From the NCBI RefSeq assembly GCF_034932365.1, contig NZ_JAYGHR010000072.1:41446-105445 (forward strand): a DNA stretch of 64,000 nucleotides. Direction: 5' to 3'. The notes under the pieces were generated by a model. It did not search any database and was not told the origin of the DNA. It saw nothing but the letters and a program-made list of their open reading frames with translations. Within the stretch, counting starts at the first letter, position 1; every line of letters begins with the position of its first letter. This document shows positions 9,668 to 18,700 of this stretch, piece by piece. The DNA is from Capilliphycus robustus (lineage in GTDB: Bacteria; Cyanobacteriota; Cyanobacteriia; Cyanobacteriales; Microcoleaceae). The translations under genes were made by a program, and so were the position numbers.

Positions 9668-9885
9668 AGGGAGATTTCCACAGGGAGAGCTTGTGTTCGA
9701 GATGGCATCAGGAGGGTTACGACTTACTTAACGTATTTTAACAAAACCAGGCTGGTCTGAATGTGAGGCTTTTATACTTTTTTCTCAATTTTTGGGGGCG
9801 ACTCAACTGCCAACTCAAATCAAAACGACAGTTCATGTAAACACTTTTGCTCTAACGAAGGTCGGGTCAGCTTCCACTCCAGTCG

Positions 9886-10209
9886 CTAGGATTGCTTTTC
9901 TAACTCGGCTTTCATGCGTTCTAGTGTTGTGTTCATCTGAACGAACATTTGATCGGGTGTAATTCCAAATTGACCCAGTTGAGTTTTCAACTGTTCCATT
10001 GTCATCTGAGCCATAAAATCTTCAGATAGTTCAAACCGCTTCATAAAGATGCGGTAACGATCCATGATCGACTCCATCTGTTGGATAAAGATTTTTTTCC
10101 CTTCGCGATCAAACTTGCCGTAATCACCGCCGAGTTTAATTAAAGCCTGATAATCTTCAAATAACTGCTTGGCTTCTTGCTGAACGATCTCTGAATCAAA
10201 AAATCCCAT
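9886..10209 (-). CDS. DUF1825 family conserved cyanobacterial protein
   Basis: A 107-residue soluble, mostly helical protein starting MGFFDSEIVQQEAKQLFEDYQ, the hallmark of DUF1825, a family found throughout cyanobacteria and of unknown function. It is charged and Met-rich (MDRYRIFMKRFELSEDFMAQM), with no membrane segment or cysteine. Full family length. It lies between lepA and signal peptidase I on the same strand but with spacers of about 200 bp on each side, so no operon is implied. Confidence 0.88.
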   Translation of the reverse strand: MGFFDSEIVQQEAKQLFEDYQALIKLGGDYGKFDREGKKIFIQQMESIMDRYRIFMKRFELSEDFMAQMTMEQLKTQLGQFGITPDQMFVQMNTTLERMKAELEKQS

Positions 10210-10410
10210 AGCTGCCCTTTCTTCAACCTAACTGCAACCATTTACACTCAGGAAATTCCCAAGTTTTTATTGATATTATTCTAACAGTCAAGATGAACAG
10301 TCCTCACTCCGTTTTTAGTCGCAATTTCCGTACTTAGCAGAGTCGGGGGAACAAGGGTGACTCCCAACGATCCCATTTTTTGGGGGAACAATCTCCCCCC
10401 CTGAAATCCC

Positions 10411-10998
10411 CTAGACTTGTCCCCAGCGTTCAAACGGCCAGAAGCGAAAAGCTGCATGGCCAATGATATTTTCTTGGGGGAGAAAGCCCCAAATATGAGA
10501 ATCATTGCTGTCGTTGCGGTTATCACCCATGACAAAGTAATGATCGGCCGGAACCTTCCCAGGTCCCCAGTTGTAAGCTGGCGGTTCAGCAATGTAGTCT
10601 TCTTTGAGCGGTTGGTTATCTACATAAACAATGCCATTGCGTACCGCCACCGTTTGACCGGCTTGGGCGATAATCCGTTTAATAAAGGCTTGCTGAATTG
10701 AATAGCCCTGCACTTGTAACTGTTTAGGAGGGCTAAACACTACGATCTCTCCGACTTTTGGGGGATGGAGGTGATAAGAAACCTTTTCAACCACCAAGCG
10801 ATCGCCGATTTCCAGAGTGGGAATCATTGAATCGGAGGGAATGTAGCGCGGTTCGGCGACAAACATTCGGATCAACACAGACAATACCAGAGCGATCGCC
10901 AAAATCAAAAGATTTTCCCGATGTTCACTCCAAAGCTTGAGCAATCGGGTTTGTGAGGTCTCGGTTTGAGTTTTCGGCGGCGGTGAGGGCATTTCCAT
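10411..10998 (-). CDS. lepB: Signal peptidase I
   Basis: Membrane-anchored Ser/Lys protease that removes Sec and Tat signal peptides on the outer face of the plasma or thylakoid membrane. One N-terminal membrane segment (about residues 29-47, LLILAIALVLSVLIRMFV) precedes the catalytic domain. The nucleophile Ser is in YIPSDSMIPTL and the general-base Lys in AFIKRIIAQAG; the box GDNRNDSNDSHIWG is also present. The 195 residues match the short Gram-positive/cyanobacterial class. ATG start at 10998; a second ATG lies two codons in. The gene is followed by a 200-bp spacer. Confidence 0.95.
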   Translation of the reverse strand: MEMPSPPPKTQTETSQTRLLKLWSEHRENLLILAIALVLSVLIRMFVAEPRYIPSDSMIPTLEIGDRLVVEKVSYHLHPPKVGEIVVFSPPKQLQVQGYSIQQAFIKRIIAQAGQTVAVRNGIVYVDNQPLKEDYIAEPPAYNWGPGKVPADHYFVMGDNRNDSNDSHIWGFLPQENIIGHAAFRFWPFERWGQV

Positions 10999-11087
10999 CT
11001 AGTGAAACCAACGAATTTAAGTGAAATTTATCAAATTTGAGTTGGATTTTCCGAGGTCAGAGCTACATATTTTTCAGGGGTTGACTC

Positions 11088-11960
11088 TCAATGATGAAAG
11101 CGTATTCCCAAAAAGATATCGTAAATAAAACCCCGAAAATCTTTTCCTTGTAACAACCCTAAGGTTTGAGGTGAACCTTTAGCATCTAATAAGGGTTTCA
11201 TTTTCTCATAGGCGGGTTTGTATTGATACCAAGGAATCGACGGCCACAGATGATGAATCAGATGATAATTCTGACCGAGAATTAAGATATTCAGGATAGC
11301 GCTGGGGTAAACTCTAGCGTTTTTCCAGCGATTTCGCTCTTGAAAGGGGCGATGAGGCAGGTAATCAAAAAATAACCCCAAAGCCAAGCCCACAACCAGC
11401 GCAGGTGAAAACCAATAGTTGAGGATATATGGGGTAAAGCCATAATGTATCGAACAGCCGACGATGCTAAAGACGACTAACCGACTCAAAAACCATTCCA
11501 AAAGCTCATATTTTCGCCAAAGTTGCCGTTTAAAGAAAAATACCTCATGGTAAAAGAAACGAGCTGCAATCAACCATAAAGGCCCGCCTGTGGAAACAAA
11601 ATGATCCGGGTCGTTGTCTGGATCATTAACATGAGCATGGTGCTGTATGTGAACCCGTGTAAACACTGGAAAGGCAAAACCGAGCATGAGCGCACTGCCA
11701 TGTCCCAGAATGGCATTCACAATCCGATTTCGATGCGCTGAATTATGAGAAGCATCGTGAATCACTGTTCCTGCTAAGTGCAGAGCCAGCACGTTAATGA
11801 AAAAACAACACCAACCTACCCAATTCCAACACCAATATCCGATCGCCGATGTTGTTACTAAAGCTACTGCAACTAGGAACATCAGTAGCGTTAAATTGAA
11901 GCCCCCCTCCGGGAGAAGAAACTCCTTGGGAGCCGTCAGTGCCTTCCCGGCCTCCGACAT
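11088..11960 (-). CDS. crtR: Beta-carotene hydroxylase (CrtR type)
   Basis: Di-iron membrane hydroxylase of the fatty-acid desaturase superfamily that hydroxylates beta-carotene toward zeaxanthin (and makes other cyanobacterial xanthophylls). The histidine boxes are clear: HDASHNSAH (first), HIQHHAHVNDPDNDPDH (second) and HLIHHLWP (third). Hydrophobic stretches at about 22-65, 88-105, 155-175 and 182-195 make the membrane domain. The 290 residues and the DPDNDPDHFVSTGGPLWL block match cyanobacterial CrtR rather than acyl-lipid desaturases. The ATG at 11960 is the only sensible start. The gene is divergent from the downstream COP23 gene, the intervening 143 bp containing both promoters. Confidence 0.88.
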   Translation of the reverse strand: MSEAGKALTAPKEFLLPEGGFNLTLLMFLVAVALVTTSAIGYWCWNWVGWCCFFINVLALHLAGTVIHDASHNSAHRNRIVNAILGHGSALMLGFAFPVFTRVHIQHHAHVNDPDNDPDHFVSTGGPLWLIAARFFYHEVFFFKRQLWRKYELLEWFLSRLVVFSIVGCSIHYGFTPYILNYWFSPALVVGLALGLFFDYLPHRPFQERNRWKNARVYPSAILNILILGQNYHLIHHLWPSIPWYQYKPAYEKMKPLLDAKGSPQTLGLLQGKDFRGFIYDIFLGIRFHH

Positions 11961-12103
11961 TACTGTTCGTACTCCTTATTCTGTCACACCACTGTATTTT
12001 ATGAGACTCTGCCGCAAACTGTAAAGTTTCGTGACAAAAATGAATCTCAGTTTAACAAGTTGAAAACCAACTTTAAATTTACCCGAAGAAGGAGAAAAAT
12101 TCC

Positions 12104-12925
12104 ATGTCCTCTCGTTTAAAGTCTCGTTCTCACCTCAGCTCCAATCTACACCGAATTCTCAGTTTATCGGTGAGTGTTTTCATTTTATTGGGTTTTGGCT
12201 CTGCCCAAGCTAGACCCAACTGGACAGGAGGGGGTCGTACTCCTGGATGGTTTCCTCAACAAAACGATGATAGTCGGGACATCCGAGTTCCAACACCGGA
12301 AACCAGCGAAACTCAAACTGAACCCCGTCAAACCCAAGGTTCACCGCTTCCCGACTCGCCCAGCAATACTCCGATCCCTGTGGAGGAAATTCAAACCGAA
12401 ACGGCGACTGAACCTCGGTTTAGATGTGAAATCATTGGGGGTGAATATACTGTCATGTATTATCCGGTTAGTCAAGACAATCAAGGCTTTGCTTGGGCGG
12501 TTCCGGGTGAAATGGGAGGGGGTTGGACTCCTGATCGTCGCTGTAACGAAATCAGTAGCCGTTTAGAGTCCTATCGACCCGATGGACTGTATGAATTGCT
12601 AACTGGAGTAGAAAACGGCTATAACGTGATTTGTGCGACAACCGAAGATATCCCCAGTTGTCGAATTGTCTTAACTATACCGACTGGAGAAAACCCCCAA
12701 CAAGTCCGCGATCGGATTTTCCAAAACCTCGTCGTCGCTGATAGCGGTACTGCAACCCAAGGCGTTTATACTCTCACCGACGAAAGCAGCACGGGTGATA
12801 TTATTAGGGGTATCTTCCGAGGCGGTACGGGTGGCAACTCTACTCAACAAAATCGCTCCCAAGGGATTAACCTCAAACCCTTCCTCGCCCCCGAAGATGG
12901 TGGAACAGGTGCAAAGTTACAGTGA
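12104..12925 (+). CDS. COP23 domain secreted protein
   Basis: Cyanobacteria-specific family named after a circadian-oscillating 23-kDa protein; the biochemical role is unknown. A basic N-terminus and a hydrophobic core (LSLSVSVFILLGFGSAQA, about 24-41) form a signal peptide with an AQA cleavage site. A Pro/Thr/Glu-rich low-complexity linker (about 45-105) leads to the COP23 domain (about 106-235), which shows FRCEIIGGEYTVMYYP, WTPDRRCNEISSRLESYRPDGL and GYNVICATTEDIPSCRIV, with four conserved cysteines probably forming disulfides. A strong AAGGAG site stands ten bases upstream of the ATG. Monocistronic; a hairpin terminator follows at 13038. Confidence 0.88.
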   Translation: MSSRLKSRSHLSSNLHRILSLSVSVFILLGFGSAQARPNWTGGGRTPGWFPQQNDDSRDIRVPTPETSETQTEPRQTQGSPLPDSPSNTPIPVEEIQTETATEPRFRCEIIGGEYTVMYYPVSQDNQGFAWAVPGEMGGGWTPDRRCNEISSRLESYRPDGLYELLTGVENGYNVICATTEDIPSCRIVLTIPTGENPQQVRDRIFQNLVVADSGTATQGVYTLTDESSTGDIIRGIFRGGTGGNSTQQNRSQGINLKPFLAPEDGGTGAKLQ

Positions 12926-13037
12926 ACAGGCAACAGGTAAGCAGGTTCGCTGGTGACAAGGAAAAGAACTAATCTCGGTAAAGCTGGGTTTAGAGAAGTC
13001 ATAGCGGTTTTCAATTTTTAGAGGCACAAGTTCGATT

Positions 13038-13071
13038 AAAAACCCGGTTTCTCAATAGAAAGCGGGTTTTT
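13038..13071. terminator. Hairpin terminator, copy 1 of the ACCCGGTTTCT repeat family
   Basis: Arms AAAAACCCGGTTTCT and AGAAAGCGGGTTTTT around a short loop; one mismatch relative to the other copies. The T-tract on both sides would let it terminate in either direction. It lies about 110 bp after the COP23 gene stop. Same family as 26546, 35716 and 49082. Confidence 0.55.
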
Positions 13072-13170
13072 GGGAGTACCCGATCGCGATCGCACACCGC
13101 TATATTTGTGGGAAGATATACATTTTGATGGAACTCGCCCCTACCAAACTGATAACTGATAACTGTAAAG

Positions 13171-14925
13171 ATGCACCGAACTAAAATTGTCGCCACCATT
13201 GGCCCTGCAACCGCCCAGCCTGAAGTTTTACGCGCCTTAATAGAAGCAGGTGCAACAACTCTGCGACTCAACTTTTCTCACGGTACTCACGAAGATCATC
13301 AACGCAGTATTCGGATGATTCGGCAAATCTCCTTTGAACTGAATCAACCCGTTGGCATTCTACAAGATCTCCAAGGCCCGAAAATTCGTTTAGGTAAATT
13401 TGAAAACGGTTCCATTGTCCTCAAACGAGACGATCCCTTCATTCTGACGCCACGTCTGTTACCGGGAACCCAAGAAATCTCCTCTGTCACCTACGAACCC
13501 CTGGCCGATGAAGTTCCAGAAGGTGCAAACATTTTGCTCGATGATGGCAAAGTGGAAATGATTGTGGAAAAAGTTGACTCTTTGACGAAAGAACTGCATT
13601 GTCGGGTCGTTGTAGGAGGGCCGCTTTCCAACAGCAAAGGGGTTAATTTTCCGGGGGTGTATTTGTCGATTAAAGCCTTAACGGACAAGGATCGTAAGGA
13701 TTTGATGTTCGGCCTCGATCAAGGGGTGGATTGGGTCGCGCTTTCTTTTGTGAGAAATCCTCAAGATGTTTTGGAAATCAAAGAACTGATCGCCAGTGCA
13801 GGCAAAAATGTTCCTGTAATCGCCAAAATTGAGAAACACGAGGCAATCGAACAGATGGAAGAAATCCTCACCCTCTGTAACGGTGTAATGGTCGCTCGGG
13901 GAGATTTAGGGGTGGAACTTCCGGCTGAAGATGTCCCCATTTTACAAAAGCGGTTGATTGTCACGGCGAACCGCATGGGAATTCCCGTGATTACGGCGAC
14001 TCAAATGTTAGACAGTATGGTGGGCAATCCTCGACCGACTCGGGCTGAGATTTCTGATGTGGCGAATGCGATTTTAGATGGTACCGATGCGGTGATGTTG
14101 TCTAACGAAACGGCTGTGGGTAAATACCCGGTCGAAGCAGTCGCAACGATGGCTCGAATTGCGACTCGCATTGAAAAAGAAGGGATTACCCGTAATATTT
14201 CTACGGTGGCTGATACGGGGCGATCTGTTCCCAATGCGATTTCGGCGGCGGTGGCTCAAATTGCTCAACAAGTGGATGCGGCCGCGATTATGACTTTAAC
14301 GAAAACCGGAGCAACGGCTCGGAATGTTTCAAAGTTTCGCCCTGCTACCCCGATTTTAGCCGTGACGCCTCATGTGGAAGTGGCGAGACAGTTGAGTTTG
14401 GTTTGGGGGGTAAAGCCTTTATTGGTCTTAGATTTGTCTTCTACGGATCAAACGTTTCAGTCGGCGGTGAATGTCGCCCGAGAAAATCATTTACTGTCTG
14501 ATGGGGATTTGGTGGTGACGACGGCGGGAACTCTGCAAGGGGTTCCGGGTTCGACGGATTTGGTGAAAGTGGAAGTGGTCAACGCTTTGTTAGGGAAAGG
14601 AACGGCTGTTGGTCAGGGTTCGGTTACAGGACGGGCGAGAGTGGCAAAAGATGCTTTGCAGTTAGGTGATTTTAGTTCGGGTGATATTTTGGTTGTTCCT
14701 CAAACCAGCGCTGAGTTTTTAGAGGTGATTCGTAAAGCTTCTGGAATTGTCACGGAAGTGGATAGTTTGACTTCTCATGCGGCGGTGATTGGTTTGCGTT
14801 TGGGAATTCCGGTGATTGTTGGGGTGAAAAATGCGACTCAGGTTATTCGCAATGGCACTATTTTAACTTTGGATATGCAACGGGGTTCGGTGTATTCGGG
14901 GGCGACGGGAGGATCAATCAGTTAA
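13171..14925 (+). CDS. pyk: Pyruvate kinase with C-terminal PEP-utiliser domain
   Basis: Glycolytic enzyme making pyruvate and ATP from phosphoenolpyruvate and ADP. The N-terminal barrel carries RTKIVATIGPAT, LRLNFSHGTH and the signature VIAKIEKHEAIEQMEEI with the active-site Lys; MVARGDLGVELP and TATQMLDSM follow. After the regulatory C-domain, about 110 extra residues (about 470-580) form a swivelling PEP-utiliser-type domain, with EVDSLTSHAAVIGLRLGIP retaining the His-bearing TSHAA motif. This extra domain is known from Bacillus and cyanobacterial pyruvate kinases and is 584 residues in total here. ATG start immediately after heptamer-like repeats (AACTGAT). Confidence 0.96.
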   Translation: MHRTKIVATIGPATAQPEVLRALIEAGATTLRLNFSHGTHEDHQRSIRMIRQISFELNQPVGILQDLQGPKIRLGKFENGSIVLKRDDPFILTPRLLPGTQEISSVTYEPLADEVPEGANILLDDGKVEMIVEKVDSLTKELHCRVVVGGPLSNSKGVNFPGVYLSIKALTDKDRKDLMFGLDQGVDWVALSFVRNPQDVLEIKELIASAGKNVPVIAKIEKHEAIEQMEEILTLCNGVMVARGDLGVELPAEDVPILQKRLIVTANRMGIPVITATQMLDSMVGNPRPTRAEISDVANAILDGTDAVMLSNETAVGKYPVEAVATMARIATRIEKEGITRNISTVADTGRSVPNAISAAVAQIAQQVDAAAIMTLTKTGATARNVSKFRPATPILAVTPHVEVARQLSLVWGVKPLLVLDLSSTDQTFQSAVNVARENHLLSDGDLVVTTAGTLQGVPGSTDLVKVEVVNALLGKGTAVGQGSVTGRARVAKDALQLGDFSSGDILVVPQTSAEFLEVIRKASGIVTEVDSLTSHAAVIGLRLGIPVIVGVKNATQVIRNGTILTLDMQRGSVYSGATGGSIS

Positions 14926-15028
14926 CTGTTATCAGTTTTTTCAGTGATCAGTTCTACAGTAACCAGCGCAAACTTGCGACCCGGCGGAATAGTCGGTAGC
15001 AAAGTTTGTAAGAGAGTGACCAGTTTAG

Positions 15029-15048
15029 GGGCAATTCATGAATTGCCC
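15029..15048. repeat. Perfect 20-bp palindrome
   Basis: GGGCAATTCA followed by TGAATTGCCC is perfectly self-complementary with no loop. It resembles dispersed palindromes of filamentous cyanobacterial spacers; only one copy is seen here. Confidence 0.7.
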
Positions 15049-15069
15049 TTACAACACTGAATAGCAGAA

Positions 15070-15147
15070 GTCAGGAGACACCGAGACAGAATTGAAACCT
15101 TAGTCAGGAGACACCGAGACACCGAGACACCGAGACAGAATTGAAAC
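15070..15147. repeat. Duplicated block with 8-bp tandem repeat (ACCGAGAC)
   Basis: Two copies of a block starting GTCAGGAGACACCGAGAC and ending AGAATTGAAAC, at 15070-15099 and 15103-15147. The first contains one ACCGAGAC unit and the second three in tandem, showing unit-number change by slippage. A related AGTCACCG doublet lies at 22643-22658. Confidence 0.75.
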
Positions 15148-15712
15148 TTTTATCATAAAAGGATTTGACAGAAAAACACTGTCCTAATCAAAGGCTTCGA
15201 CTGCTATAACTGATAACTGGTGACTGTATTGACTCATCTTTTTCACATTTTAAGTAATTTTTATCTCAAAAACTGTCTTTGATTTGTACAAAATTAGTGA
15301 CTCAATATAACTTTAACAAAAGCTTTTCGTATCTTTATATAAAATCAACAGATGTTAGATGCTGTAAGTCTTGCAGGTTGAGCATACAAGTTGGCTCGAA
15401 ATTAAAAACAGTATAAATATATACAAAATATTGGGTGTAGATTTATAAACATAAAAAATCCTTAACCTAATTTAAATCAATCTAACTTATGATATACATA
15501 AAACTTAAGTGTTAGATTTATAGGATAATCAACTTTCATCCAATTGAAATAGTCTTTTTTGAATTTCCTCTGGATTAATCAGACTCAATCTAGTGTATTG
15601 ATCCACTTTTAAACGTTAATTTTGGTTGTAAAATTTCTCAATTTTTAAGAGAAGATCGTCGGCAAAATCTAGGGTTTATTGTAAATTTTTAAGGCGGATT
15701 AAGTCGGAGATT

Positions 15713-18700
15713 TTGACCCCAGATAAAAAAAACCGGAGAAAAAAGTCCACTAATTTTATGGGTTTTCAGTTGCAGCATCTTCAAAAAACTTGGCTAAAGT
15801 CCCCTTGGTTATCGGTGTTGGTGGGGTTAAACTTTAGCATTGTTGCAATGGTTCTGGGGCGACAAGTTATGATGCGTGAGCGCAGTCAATTTCTGGAGTT
15901 GATACAATCGGAGTCACAGGCAATCGAAGTGGCTTTAAAAAGTCGCTTAGGAGATAAAATATTAACCCTCGAACACATGGGGGAGCGTTTAATATTATGG
16001 AGTGAGCAAGTCCCTAATCTGTGGCAAACTGACTCCAAAAGCTATTTAAAATCTTTTCCTTATCTGTTGGCTTTAGCACGTGTTGATCCCGACTTTCAGG
16101 TGATCTCGGTAATTCCGACTCTCAAAACAGATAACGTTACTCGCTTGAATGACCAGATCAAACTCCAGCAACAACGGGTAATCACTCAGTCTAAAATTTT
16201 TGCTGAAACTCAAATTAGCGATCGGGTTGAACTGAACTATTTTAATCAAACTTTGAAGGTCGGATTGCTGGTTTATGTTCCTTTATTTAAAGACCAAATA
16301 TTTCAAGGCTGGTTAGTGGCAGTCATTGATGTTGATTGTTTATTTAATAAGCTACTGACAGAACTTGCTAAAATCCCAAATTATCACATTGTTCTGGTTG
16401 AAGATGGAAATAAAATTTATAACACAAATCCGCCCAAAGAGACTGGGAAAATCTCACCGCAGCAAATCGCCTATACGCAAATACTCCCAGTAGAAGTAGC
16501 AGGGGCTTCTTGGAAGCTCGAGATCATCCCTAGCTCAAAAATACTCAGAGAACATTATTCTTACCTTTCTACGGCGATTTTTTGGGGGGGGATACCCATC
16601 TCAGGGTTGTTGGGGTTTATGGTGTATTTGCTGCAAGGTAGAACCCGACAACTGAATGATATCCAACAACTTAACCGATCACTAACGACTTTAAGCGAAT
16701 GCAACCAAGCCCTAGTCCGAGCCAAAACTGAACAAGAACTCTTGAGTGAAATTTGTCAGATTTTGATTAAAATTGGCGGCTTTCAACAAGTCCGAGTCGG
16801 ATTTGTTCAACCGGATGATGAAAGGATCAATTGGGTGGCTTATAGCCGTGCTGAGGGGTCATCAAATCTGGCTTGTTGTCAAGCGGTATTTAATAACAGA
16901 GATAGTTCGATCACAACGGTTCTGCAAACGGGAATGTATAACGTTGTTTGCTGTTTGATAGACTCACTTCAGCAAAAGGTTATTTATAGAGCAAACTTTC
17001 CTCTAATTAGAAGAAAAGAAAAGAATATTGAAGACTTGAGTGATTCATCGCTTATTTTCTCTGAAGTTTTTGGGGTGTTGGTACTCGAATCGACTGAAAA
17101 AGAAGCCTTTGAAAAGTCAAAAATTTCCTTACTCCAAGAACTCGCTGATGACCTAACCTATGGAATTACAAGTCTACAAACCCGCCAAGCTAGACGAGAA
17201 AGCGAGGAAAAATTTAGGCAAATTGCTGAAAATGTAGAGGATGTTTTTTTTGTGCATTCACTGAATCCGCCCCAAATGCTTTATATTAACCCCGCATACG
17301 AAAAGATTTGGGGGCGTAGTTGTCAAGAAATCTACCAAAGATATGATGCTTGGTTTGATGATATCCATCCAGATGACCAAAAACTGATTTTAGAAAAATT
17401 CACTGCTTTTATGAATTCGGGTGAATTTGCAGGAGAATATCGCATCATTCGACCCGATGGAGAAGTTCGTTGGATTTTGTCAAAAACGTTTCCGCTTTCT
17501 AGCCAAGACGGAGAAGTTTATCGTACTGTTGGTATTGCTCAAGATATCACGGCTCACAAACAAGCAGAAGAACAATTAAGCAAGCTTTCTGAACGCTTGC
17601 AATTAGCGCTCAAATCTGGAGAAATTGGCATTTGGGAATGGGATATTGTCAACAATATCTTAACTTGGGATCAACGGATGTATCAACTATATGGGGTTGA
17701 TATCTCAAACTTTAGTGGTGTTGTTCAAGCCTGGAAACAGATTTTACATCCGGATGATAGAGGGGAGTTAGAGTTGTTGAATCAACAGGTTTTGAAAGGA
17801 GAAAAGGATTATGATACAGAATTTAGAGTTGTTCATCCGGATGGTTCAATTCGCTATATAAAAGCTGATGCTCTCATTCAACGCAATCAAACAGGTGAAC
17901 CCCTGCGTATGGTGGGGATTAACTACGATATTACCTCACGCAAACATACAGAAATTGCCCTTAAGGAGAAAAAAGAACTATTACAAAATATTCTGGATCA
18001 TATTCCTGTAATGATTGCTTTGATAGATAGTCAGTACAATATTCTCTGGGTGAACCAAGAATGGGAAAAAGTTTCCGGCTATCAATTTGAAGAAATTAGT
18101 CAGTTTGACATCTGGGCGGATGCTTTTCCTGACCCAGAATACCGTCAATATATTCTCAAAAAGCTGCGAACAAAAATGGGCTGTTGGGTTGATATGAAAG
18201 TTCGGGTACGAAGTGGACGGATCACCGAACAAACTTGGATGAATATGTATTTGTCAGACCGGAAAATTATTGCCATTGGTCAGGATATTACCTCACGTAA
18301 ACGCGACGAAGAAAAGCTCCGTGAAAGTGAAAATCGCTTGCGTCAAGTGTTAGAAAATATGAGCGTGATGCTCGATGCTTTTGATGAGGAAGGAAATATT
18401 ATCGCTTGGAATAAAGCCTGTGAAAAAATTTCGGGATATACCGCAGATGAAATCATTGGAAATCCCGAGGCTATTAAGTTATTATATCCCGAGGAAAACT
18501 ACCGCAAACAGATGATAGAAGATTGGAACACTAGAGGAAATAACTATTCTGATTGGGAATGGAATTTAACGGCTAAAGATGGCAAGATTAAAACCATTAG
18601 TTGGACGAATATTTCTGATATTTATCCAGTTCCGGGATGGTCAAGTTGGGGAGTTGGGATTGATGTCACGCAACGCAAACAAAGCGAAGAAAAGCAACGT

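Larger units (their letters stand above)
14926..15712. other. Repeat-rich intergenic region upstream of the hybrid kinase
   Basis: No coding sequence is seen. The first 260 bp hold degenerate CAGT/TATCAGT heptamers, a 20-bp palindrome (15029-15048) and two copies of a GACACCGAG tandem-repeat motif (15070-15147). The remaining 500 bp are AT-rich and may contain the promoter of the hybrid kinase operon, which I could not pin down. Confidence 0.6.

Noticed and set aside
15070..15147. CRISPR-like repeat near 15.1 kb
   Set aside because: Only two blocks, 3-bp apart, differing by 8-bp unit number; they are tandem slippage repeats.
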